Source: Arcicella sp038230735 (lineage in GTDB: Bacteria > Bacteroidota > Bacteroidia > Cytophagales > Spirosomataceae). Taken from it: 64,000 bases of DNA. The translations under genes were made by a program, and so were the position numbers. The stretch covers positions 7,130-71,129 of the forward strand of contig JBBRMR010000019.1 in the NCBI GenBank assembly GCA_038230735.1. Direction: 5' to 3'. Positions 28,224 through 35,197 of the stretch are shown here, in pieces; the stretch's first letter is position 1; every line of letters starts with the position of its first letter. Below the pieces are notes generated by a model, which saw only the letters and a program-made list of their open reading frames with translations, did no database searches and was not told the origin of the DNA.

Positions 28224-28943
28224 ATGAAAAAGAAACTTTTAGTTATTTCAGCACATTCTGCCGATTTCGTTTGGAGAAGTGGAGGCACAATAGCAAAATC
28301 AGTAGAACAAGGAGCTGAAACCTTAGTGATTTGTTTGTCTTATGGCGAACGTGGCGAATCAGGAGAACTTTGGAAAGAAAATCCGAGTCGTAGTGAAGAA
28401 AGCGTAAAAATAATTAGAAAAGAGCAAGCCCAAAAAGCCGCTGATATTTTTGGAACGCCTATCCAGTTTTTAGATTGGGGCGATTATCCAATGTTGATTT
28501 CAGATGAAAGAATAGCAAAATTGACCAAAATAATCGGTGATTTTGAACCAACGGTGATTCTTACTCATACCGCCAAAGATCCTTTCAATCCCGACCATCC
28601 TTTGGCATATCAAGCCACTGAAAGAGCAAGATTACTGTCATGCGGGGCAGGTGTTGCCAGTGCATTCAAGAATATTGACCCGCCAATGTGGTATTCATTT
28701 GAACCGCATCAGCCCGAAATTTGCGAATTCAAACCCGATACTTTCATTGATATTTCTTCTGTTTTTGAGAAGAAAATTGCCGCAATGAATTGCATGGGAG
28801 CTCAAAAATATCTCGTAGATTATTATACCGAATTAGGAGGAAGAAGAGCAAATCACGCTCGTAGAATTTCGGGTCAGAAAGACGTAAAATATGCAGAAGC
28901 ATTTCAAAGCCATTTGCCGAGAGTAACTAATACTATTTTTTAA
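28224..28943 (+). CDS. galB: PIG-L-type 4-oxalomesaconate hydratase (GalB-like)
   Basis: 239 residues of the PIG-L/LmbE zinc hydrolase fold. The motif SAHSADFVWRSGG (H11, D14) is the variant of AHPDD seen in GalB hydratases rather than in GlcNAc deacetylases, and NPDHPLAYQATERARLLS (H125) gives the third ligand region. The family reaction is hydration of the keto form of 4-oxalomesaconate to 4-carboxy-4-hydroxy-2-oxoadipate. The start lies 6 bases after the dioxygenase stop. Its stop is one base from the stop of the convergent xisI gene. Confidence 0.85.
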   Translation: MKKKLLVISAHSADFVWRSGGTIAKSVEQGAETLVICLSYGERGESGELWKENPSRSEESVKIIRKEQAQKAADIFGTPIQFLDWGDYPMLISDERIAKLTKIIGDFEPTVILTHTAKDPFNPDHPLAYQATERARLLSCGAGVASAFKNIDPPMWYSFEPHQPEICEFKPDTFIDISSVFEKKIAAMNCMGAQKYLVDYYTELGGRRANHARRISGQKDVKYAEAFQSHLPRVTNTIF

Positions 28944-28944
28944 A

Positions 28945-29283
28945 TTAGGCTATAGCATATTTTGAATAAGGACGTAAGTCGGGCGATAAGAAACCAATAA
29001 CTATGTCTGATTTGGGAATACCAGAATTTTCTAACATTTCCCCAACTTCCCATTCAGTCATATTTTGTTGAATCCAAACCTTATTGTTAATAATTGAGAA
29101 GTGCATAGGGCAATCATGAACAAACTCATTTCCTTGCCAGCCCATTGTAACTACCTGATATTGATGATTTTTTTTATCAATAATCAGTTGATTACCACCG
29201 TCAATATTAGCATATTTAATCTCAGCATATTCATTTAATATGGCTAAAACTGCTTTTTCATATCTTTTTAATTTGTTATCCAT
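28945..29283 (-). CDS. xisI: XisI family protein
   Basis: 112 residues matching XisI (fdxN element excision controlling factor): MDNKLKRYEKAVLAILNEYA, HYQVVTMGWQGNEFVHDCPMHFSI, IWIQQNMTE-type (VWIQQNMTEWEV) and LENSGIPKSDIVIGFLSPDLRPYSKYA. It overlaps the end of the xisH reading frame by 16 bases. XisH/XisI pairs are abundant in cyanobacteria and scattered in Bacteroidota, usually without any fdxN element; the function there is unknown. The pair lies antisense inside the gallate operon. The xisI frame is intact while its partner is broken. Confidence 0.88.
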   Translation of the reverse strand: MDNKLKRYEKAVLAILNEYAEIKYANIDGGNQLIIDKKNHQYQVVTMGWQGNEFVHDCPMHFSIINNKVWIQQNMTEWEVGEMLENSGIPKSDIVIGFLSPDLRPYSKYAIA

Positions 29284-29700
29284 TGTGTGATAGTTTCAAG
29301 AGTTTGATTATAAATTACCAAATTCAGTCGTTCTTCTTGTAGTGTTTTTTGAATAATCATTTCGTTAAAAAAACGATGATAAATATTTTCTGGAATGGCT
29401 AAATAAAGGGTTCTTTCTGTTTGTTGCATTGATAAAACATTACGGTAAAAAATGTATTTCCCTAAAGCTTCATACAACGCAGTAATAAAAGAAGCACTAC
29501 CAAAAGTTTTAATTTCTATGGCAATTTTTTCGGACTCTCGTTGTGCTGCAATCAAACGTTCGGCTCCCAAATCAATTTGTACTTGAATCTTACCAATTTT
29601 AAAAGTAAGAGGGTCAGCAGTAATTGTCCATCGGAACGCCGAAGCGTCCTTCTTTAATGAGGGCTTCTTTTACATTTTCATGAAAAATGTCTCTTGCCAT
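29268..29700 (-). pseudogene. xisH: XisH family protein, broken by a 16-bp hairpin insertion
   Basis: The gene opens at 29700 (MARDIFHENVKEALIKEG) and hits a TGA at 29616-29614. The rest of XisH continues in another frame (WTITADPLTFKIGKIQVQ ... DLGAERLIAA ... IAIEIKTFGSASF ... TQWITN). The shift is explained by 16 extra bases at 29632-29647 between EG and WTIT; removing them restores one frame of about 138 residues, the usual XisH length. XisH is a PD-(D/E)xK-fold nuclease-like protein; the EIK motif is kept. The inserted bases form a short stem closed by a C(UUCG)G loop. Use of a downstream start is possible but would lose the N-terminus. Confidence 0.85.
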
Positions 29701-29758
29701 ATAATTTATTAAACAGTTGTTACAAATCTATCATTTAAGGACTTTAAATCAAAAGATT

Positions 29759-30403
29759 ATGCTTACAAATAAAGAACACATAAATGTAACTCATATCGCT
29801 CAACTCTCATCATTTTCTGCCGCTACCATCTGCGAAGCGTTAGGAAATACAGGTAATTTACCATCGGGCATCAAACCAATTGCCTCAAACATGAAAGTTT
29901 GTGGACCAGCTTATACCGTTAAAACTATGCCTCGTGACAATGTTTTGTTACACCGTGCATACGCTTATGCCCAAGCTGGCGATGTGCTAATTGCCAATTG
30001 TTCGGGCTTTTATGAAGCTGGTTATTGGGGAGATTTAATGAGTTTGGGAGCAAAAACAAAAGGAATTAATGGCTTAGTAATAGATGCTTGCGTGCGTGAT
30101 GCGGATGATGTTGAAGCAATGGGATTTCCTGTTTTTTCAAGAGGATTATGTATCAGAGGAACATCCAATCATGGCGATGGCACACTCAATGAACCAATTA
30201 TTATTGGCGAAGTTTTGATAAATCCAGGCGATATTATTGTTGGCGACCGTGACGGTGTGGTGGTAGTTCCATTCAATAAAATAGAAGAAATTATCGAAAA
30301 AGCGACCGCTCGTGAAGCCAAAGAGGAGCGAACAAGAGAAGCATTGAGAGAGGGTTTGCCCTCAATTAAAATTTATGGGTGGGACGAAAAATTTGGATAT
30401 TAA
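29759..30403 (+). CDS. galC: RraA-like 4-carboxy-4-hydroxy-2-oxoadipate aldolase (GalC/LigK-like)
   Basis: From the ATG at 29759 (MLTNKEHINVTHIA) the protein has 214 residues. It has the RraA/HMG-CHA aldolase fold. The catalytic pair R113-D114 lies in VIDACVRD, and GDLMSLGAKTKG and NPGDIIVGDRDGVVVVP complete the family pattern. The reaction would be Mg2+-dependent cleavage of 4-carboxy-4-hydroxy-2-oxoadipate to pyruvate and oxaloacetate, the last step of gallate and protocatechuate 4,5-cleavage. It is separated from galB by the antisense xisHI pair, so it may need its own promoter. The DUF1932 dehydrogenase starts 2 bases downstream. Confidence 0.84.
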   Translation: MLTNKEHINVTHIAQLSSFSAATICEALGNTGNLPSGIKPIASNMKVCGPAYTVKTMPRDNVLLHRAYAYAQAGDVLIANCSGFYEAGYWGDLMSLGAKTKGINGLVIDACVRDADDVEAMGFPVFSRGLCIRGTSNHGDGTLNEPIIIGEVLINPGDIIVGDRDGVVVVPFNKIEEIIEKATAREAKEERTREALREGLPSIKIYGWDEKFGY

Positions 30404-30405
30404 AA

Positions 30406-31182
30406 ATGAGAAATGATATGTTGAAAATTGCAATATTAGGTCTGGGCGAAGCAGGAAGTCATTTTGCAAACGATTTGGCAACAATGGGAGTAGCAATAAT
30501 AGGTTTTGACCCAAACCCAATCAGGAAATTACATCCCACAATTACACTCGCCCAAAACAATTTGGAAGCCGCAAAGGACGCAGATATTATTTTTTCGGTA
30601 AATCTTTCTTCTGAGTCTGAAAACATCGCCAAAGCAATTGCTCCTGTATTAAAACCAGAACAGTTTTTCTGTGAAATGAACACCTCATCTCCCGAAAAGA
30701 AAAAAGCAATTGCTACTATTTTAAAATCAACGGGCGTAAAGATGATTGATTTAGCAATTATGGCTCCCGTACCACCCAAAGGCATCAAAACGCCCTTTTT
30801 GGCAGCAGGGGAATATTCTGGAGAGTTCATAGAAAAAGTGAAAAACCTAAATTTAACCATTTCGAGTTTAGAAAATAGTCAGATTGGAGATGCCGCCACT
30901 CGTAAATTATTGCGTTCGATTGTCTATAAGGGCGTTGCCGCCGTGATTTGTGAAGCCGTGGAAGCAGGAGAAAGTTTTGAAATGCAAAGTTATATCCGAG
31001 AACAAATTAGTTCAATTATTGGGGGAAACGATGAATTAATTGACCGTTTTGTGGAAGGTAGCAAAACCCACGCTCTCAGACGTATGCACGAAATGAAAGC
31101 CGTTGTTGAGATGTTGCAAGAAAAAGGTTTAGACCCAATTATGAGCAGAGGTACGAGAGATAATCTTCAAAAATTAATTTAA
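30406..31182 (+). CDS. NAD(P)-dependent 6-phosphogluconate-dehydrogenase-like protein (DUF1932)
   Basis: About 258 residues from the ATG at 30406; 30418 (MLKIAILG) is an alternative start. The N-terminal half is a Rossmann domain (GLGEAGSHFANDLATMG) with a beta-hydroxyacid-dehydrogenase-type core (MNTSSPEKKKAIA, MAPVPPKGIKTPF). The C-terminal half matches DUF1932 (RKLLRSIVYKGVAAVICEAVEA, THALRRMHEM). The gene sits between galC and galD without gaps, so it is part of the pathway operon. The known gallate route needs no oxidoreductase at this point, so its substrate is open: it could reduce an oxo intermediate or process a methoxylated or hydrated side product. Confidence 0.8.
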   Translation: MRNDMLKIAILGLGEAGSHFANDLATMGVAIIGFDPNPIRKLHPTITLAQNNLEAAKDADIIFSVNLSSESENIAKAIAPVLKPEQFFCEMNTSSPEKKKAIATILKSTGVKMIDLAIMAPVPPKGIKTPFLAAGEYSGEFIEKVKNLNLTISSLENSQIGDAATRKLLRSIVYKGVAAVICEAVEAGESFEMQSYIREQISSIIGGNDELIDRFVEGSKTHALRRMHEMKAVVEMLQEKGLDPIMSRGTRDNLQKLI

Positions 31183-31183
31183 A

Positions 31184-32257
31184 ATGCAAAATGCTATTCC
31201 ATTCATCCAAATCAGAGGCGGAAGTTCAAAAGGCTTGTTTTTCAAAGCCGAAGACCTGCCGACCAACGAAGCGGAACGTAATAAATACCTCCTTTTGGCA
31301 ATGGAAGGCACAACCAAAGGCGACCCAAGACAAATTGATGGATTGGGCGGAGCAACATCACTGACCAGTAAAATTGCCATTATTAGCCCTTCCGAGCGAG
31401 ATGATGCTGATTTAGATTATCTCTTTTTACAAGTAGTAGTGGGCAAAGGGCAAATTTCAACCACTCAAACTTGTGGAAATATATTAGCGGGAGTATTACC
31501 TTTTGCCATTGAGTCAGGCATGATTAAAGCCAATTCTCCAACGACTTCGGCAAAAATACGAATCGTAAATACGGGAGGGAATTGTGAAGTAATCGTACAA
31601 ACTCCCAGTGGAAAGGTTGAGTACACTGGCAATGCCAAAGTGGATGGTGTTCCTGGGACAGCCGCCCCCATTATTTGTAATTATTTAGACATCGAAGGCT
31701 CAACTTGCGGAGCATTATTACCCACAGGAAATCCCATTGATAAAGTTAATGACATAAAAATTACTTGCATTGACAACGGAATGCCTGTCGTTTTGATGCG
31801 GGCGAATGATTTTGGATTAACGGGTAATGAAAGCAAAGATGCCTTAGATAAAAATAATTTATTGAAAGAAAAAATTGAAGAAATACGCCTCAAAGCGGCC
31901 AAAATGATGAATTTGGGAGATGTTAGTCAGCAAACAATTCCTAAAATGTGTTTGGTATCTGCCCCACAACAAGGCGGAACACTCAATACTCGAATGTTTA
32001 TTCCTCATCTTGTGCATGAAGCCATTGGTGTTTTGGCGGCTGTTTCGGTGGCTACTGCTTGCGTAATTCCAAACACTGTTACGGCGGGGATAGCCCATTT
32101 TGAACCTAATACAAACCTCTTCTCTATCGAACACCCTTCAGGAGAATTTACAGTAAATTTAGATTATGAATTGATTGATAATCAGGTAATTGTGAATAAA
32201 TCGGGCGTGCTTCGAACGGCAAGGATATTGAGCAAAGGGGAGGTTTATATTCAATAA
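31184..32257 (+). CDS. galD: PrpF-family 4-oxalomesaconate tautomerase (GalD-like)
   Basis: 357 residues of the PrpF/DapF-like isomerase fold. Motifs are IQIRGGSSKGLFF, GDPRQIDGLGGATSLTSKIAI, STTQTCGNILAGV, NTGGNCEV and the second-domain ACVIPNTVTAGI. The family includes PrpF (aconitate isomerase) and GalD, which converts the enol form of 4-oxalomesaconate to the keto form for GalB. The operon context decides for GalD. It begins 1 base after the preceding stop. A strong bidirectional terminator follows. Confidence 0.85.
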   Translation: MQNAIPFIQIRGGSSKGLFFKAEDLPTNEAERNKYLLLAMEGTTKGDPRQIDGLGGATSLTSKIAIISPSERDDADLDYLFLQVVVGKGQISTTQTCGNILAGVLPFAIESGMIKANSPTTSAKIRIVNTGGNCEVIVQTPSGKVEYTGNAKVDGVPGTAAPIICNYLDIEGSTCGALLPTGNPIDKVNDIKITCIDNGMPVVLMRANDFGLTGNESKDALDKNNLLKEKIEEIRLKAAKMMNLGDVSQQTIPKMCLVSAPQQGGTLNTRMFIPHLVHEAIGVLAAVSVATACVIPNTVTAGIAHFEPNTNLFSIEHPSGEFTVNLDYELIDNQVIVNKSGVLRTARILSKGEVYIQ

Positions 32258-32282
32258 TACAGATAATTTAAAGGGCAATATT

Positions 32283-32333
32283 ATACCAAACAAAAAAGTA
32301 GGATTATCACAAACCTACTTTTTTGTTTGGTAT
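32283..32333. terminator. Bidirectional terminator at the end of the gallate island
   Basis: A 20-bp perfect inverted repeat (32283-32302 and 32314-32333) with an 11-base loop and A6/T6 tracts lies between galD and the convergent Gfo/Idh/MocA gene. Confidence 0.88.
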
Positions 32334-32339
32334 TGATTA

Positions 32340-33677
32340 CTAATACTTAAACACTTTTCCACCAGCCATAACTTCCTGCGTTTTCTCATCAAAAGTTACT
32401 CTTTGACCAGTTCTGTAAGCTGCATTTGACATAATGGTTGCGATAGAATGTTGATATCCAGCCTCAATTGGGGCATTTGGCGTTTTGCGTGAGCGTACAC
32501 AATCCATCCAGTTTTTGATGTGTGCCGTGGTTAATTGGTCATATCCTGTGTTGGCATTTGTCTCAATTTTTGTTACTTCGCTCAATTTCATTTTGTCCAA
32601 AAGATTGGCTTTTATGCCCATTTCAGCGGCTGATCTTGCACTCAAACCACCCGTTGATGAAATCTCGTTGGTGTCCAAATTAATCATGCCACCGTTTGAG
32701 TAATACAATTCTTTCGTATCACCCGCACCATTAGAAAAACGGCTGGTGAATTGTACCTGAAAGCCTTTTGTCATATCATCCAATGGACCATAATCAAAGA
32801 CAACGGTCATGGTATCGGCATTTTTACGACCATCTTGCCATTGGTAAATTCCTCCGTTGGCAACGGCACTGCGTGGGTGAGGCAAACCCGAAAACCAGTG
32901 AACCGTATCTATTTGGTGCGACATCCACTGTCCTGGAATTCCCGAAGAATAAGGCCAGAAAAGTCTGTATTCCAAGTATTTACGGGGGTCGAAAGTATCA
33001 GCGGGACGGTTTACTAAAAAACGTTTCCAGTCAATATCTGATTCCTTTAAATCTTTGGTCAAAGCGGGTCTTCTCCAACGTCCAGGTTGGTTTACGTTCC
33101 ACACTAATTCCACCATCACGATTGGACCAAATTTTCCTGATTTAATAAAATCTTCTGCCGCAAAATAGTTTGGTCCGCTCCTTCTTTGCGAACCAATTTG
33201 CACGATTTTACCCGATGCTTTTACTGCCTTCAATACCGCACGATTGTCTTCCATCGTTTCAGCGAGGGGCTTTTCTGCGTAAACATCACAACCCGCTTGC
33301 ACCGCTTCGATGGTGTGCGTAGCGTGTTGAAAATCTGCGGTGGACATCATGACGGCATCCACAGATTTTGAAGCATAAAGTTCATCATTATTACGAAAAA
33401 CTTTAATATCAGAACCTAATTCCTTCTCAAGATAAGCTTTTCCTTCATCTCTCCTACGATTCCAGATGTCTGAAACACCCACCATTTCAAAATTCATTTC
33501 TTTTTGAAATCGTTTGAATGGAGGAACGTGCGATGCTCGGTGACGGTCGGAAAACCCAACGCAAGCCACCCGAACACGGTCATTTGAACCCATGATTTTT
33601 GCGTAAGACTTGGCGGAGAAGCCCGTAGCGAGTCCCGCTATAATTGTACTTTTTACAAATTCTCTTCTTGTTGTCAT
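32340..33677 (-). CDS. Gfo/Idh/MocA family oxidoreductase, Tat-exported
   Basis: 445 residues. It begins with a twin-arginine signal (MTTRREFVKSTIIAGLATGF). A Rossmann domain (VRVACVGFSDRHRASHV) is followed by the family's C-terminal domain; EKPLAETMEDNRAVLKA carries the family's catalytic lysine motif. Such exported, NAD-bound enzymes oxidise or reduce sugars or open glycosides via 3-keto intermediates. It lies 47 bases downstream of the DUF1080 gene on the same strand, an arrangement consistent with 3-ketoglycoside processing. Substrate is unknown. Confidence 0.88.
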   Translation of the reverse strand: MTTRREFVKSTIIAGLATGFSAKSYAKIMGSNDRVRVACVGFSDRHRASHVPPFKRFQKEMNFEMVGVSDIWNRRRDEGKAYLEKELGSDIKVFRNNDELYASKSVDAVMMSTADFQHATHTIEAVQAGCDVYAEKPLAETMEDNRAVLKAVKASGKIVQIGSQRRSGPNYFAAEDFIKSGKFGPIVMVELVWNVNQPGRWRRPALTKDLKESDIDWKRFLVNRPADTFDPRKYLEYRLFWPYSSGIPGQWMSHQIDTVHWFSGLPHPRSAVANGGIYQWQDGRKNADTMTVVFDYGPLDDMTKGFQVQFTSRFSNGAGDTKELYYSNGGMINLDTNEISSTGGLSARSAAEMGIKANLLDKMKLSEVTKIETNANTGYDQLTTAHIKNWMDCVRSRKTPNAPIEAGYQHSIATIMSNAAYRTGQRVTFDEKTQEVMAGGKVFKY

Positions 33678-33724
33678 TGTATATTAAGGTTTTTGTTGAG
33701 TTTGTTAAATTTCGCCTAAAAAAT

Positions 33725-35086
33725 TTACTTCAATTCTTTAATCTTTACATTCTTATAAAACACACTATTACCATGGTCTTGGATGAGGATATTTCCTTTA
33801 TCTCCCGCTCCAAAGCCTTTGTATTTTTCGTATTTTGAACGAGCCACCAAAACATTAAAAATGTTGCTTTTACGCTCATATTCAAGCACTTTGAAACCAT
33901 TTAACCAATGCTGAATCATGTTATTGGGCAAAGCTACCACACGTGCTTGATTCCATTCGCCAATTTTTTTCTGGAAACGTTTATCCAATTTATACGAAGG
34001 AATCAAATCATAAAGACTTGCCAAAGTTCGGTTTCCGGCTGCTCCTAATTTGGCATCGGGGTGTTTTTCATCGTCCAAAACTTGGAATTCTAAACCAATA
34101 CCCGACTTTCCGCCCGATTCAAACTCTTCATTGACAAAATATTTTATCCCTGAATTTGCTCCATCGGTTAATTTAAAGTCAAAAGTCAATTCAAATGCTC
34201 CGTATTGTTGAGTTGTTACGATGTCATTCCCCGTTTCAGAACCGTCAGATGGGCTTATCTCGATAATTCCATTTACTACATTCCAACGTTTTTCGGGCAT
34301 TTTATCGCCATGAACCGCTCGCCATCCCGTGAAATCTTTTCCATTAAAAAGCATTTTTACTCCTTGCACTTTTTCTTGTTCTGACAGATTATTCAAGACC
34401 AAATTTATCACGGGCGTATTGTCAGTTGGGCGTGGTTTTATATCCGCACCCGTCTGGATTTTGATGTTTTTCCAATGAATTTGCATTCCTTCTTTCATCG
34501 TTCCGTTAATGGCGTGAACCTGCAAGGCAATAAAACCTTTGGCAGTCATATCATCCACCAAATTGGCAACGGGTACGTCATTTATCCATGTACGTAGGAC
34601 ATTCCCAATGGCTTCAATCCTGTACTTATTCCACTGCCCATTGCGTTTAAACGCCATTTTTCCTGCTGGATTGATGTTGGGAATGTATAGCCAATCACGA
34701 CGAGCTTCATCATAAATGCCACCCGACCAAGCACGGTCTGAGGGGTCCACCTCTGCTTGATAGCCATGTACACGACCATCTTGATAATCCGCTTTTGAAA
34801 GACTGCGAAACTGAATGCCAGAGTTCATTCCTTCGGCAACGTTTAGTTCGAGTTCGAGGATAAAGTCGCCGTAATCTTGTTCAGTAGCCAAGAAAGAATT
34901 GGGCGTATCTTTTACGGTTGTGCCAACGATTTCACCATTTTTGACCTTATAAAGGGCTTTTCCACCCAATTGTTTGAAACCTTTGAGGGTTTTTCCATCA
35001 AAAAGATTTATCCACTTACCATCTTTTTGAGCGAAAGTTGAAAATGAAGCAACGATGAATAGTAAACTGAGGAATTTGTATTTCAT
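33725..35086 (-). CDS. Tandem DUF1080 (3-keto-disaccharide hydrolase) protein
   Basis: 453 residues with a signal peptide (MKYKFLSLLFIVASFSTFAQ) and two copies of the DUF1080 jelly roll: the first at about 25-215 (WINLFDGKTLKGFKQLGG, GDFILELELNVAEGMNSGIQFRS), the second at about 245-450 (MLFNGKDFTGWRAVHGD, GAFELTFDFKLTDGANSGIKYF). Family knowledge: DUF1080 proteins hydrolyse 3-keto-glycosides or bind carbohydrate in the periplasm. Together with the downstream Gfo/Idh/MocA gene it would form an oxidise-then-cleave pair. The gene diverges from the penicillin acylase gene. Confidence 0.87.
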   Translation of the reverse strand: MKYKFLSLLFIVASFSTFAQKDGKWINLFDGKTLKGFKQLGGKALYKVKNGEIVGTTVKDTPNSFLATEQDYGDFILELELNVAEGMNSGIQFRSLSKADYQDGRVHGYQAEVDPSDRAWSGGIYDEARRDWLYIPNINPAGKMAFKRNGQWNKYRIEAIGNVLRTWINDVPVANLVDDMTAKGFIALQVHAINGTMKEGMQIHWKNIKIQTGADIKPRPTDNTPVINLVLNNLSEQEKVQGVKMLFNGKDFTGWRAVHGDKMPEKRWNVVNGIIEISPSDGSETGNDIVTTQQYGAFELTFDFKLTDGANSGIKYFVNEEFESGGKSGIGLEFQVLDDEKHPDAKLGAAGNRTLASLYDLIPSYKLDKRFQKKIGEWNQARVVALPNNMIQHWLNGFKVLEYERKSNIFNVLVARSKYEKYKGFGAGDKGNILIQDHGNSVFYKNVKIKELK

Positions 35087-35197
35087 GATTCGTTTAATTG
35101 TATTTTAGGAATAAAAGCCAGTTAGAAAGATTTTATACTTGATTTGCAAATCCGAAATCATTAGCTTTATGAATCACAAACTAAAAATCAATAAACC

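Noticed and set aside
28945..29700. XisHI as evidence of an excising fdxN-like element
   Set aside because: There is no recombinase gene or att-like repeat nearby; XisHI pairs are widespread without such elements.
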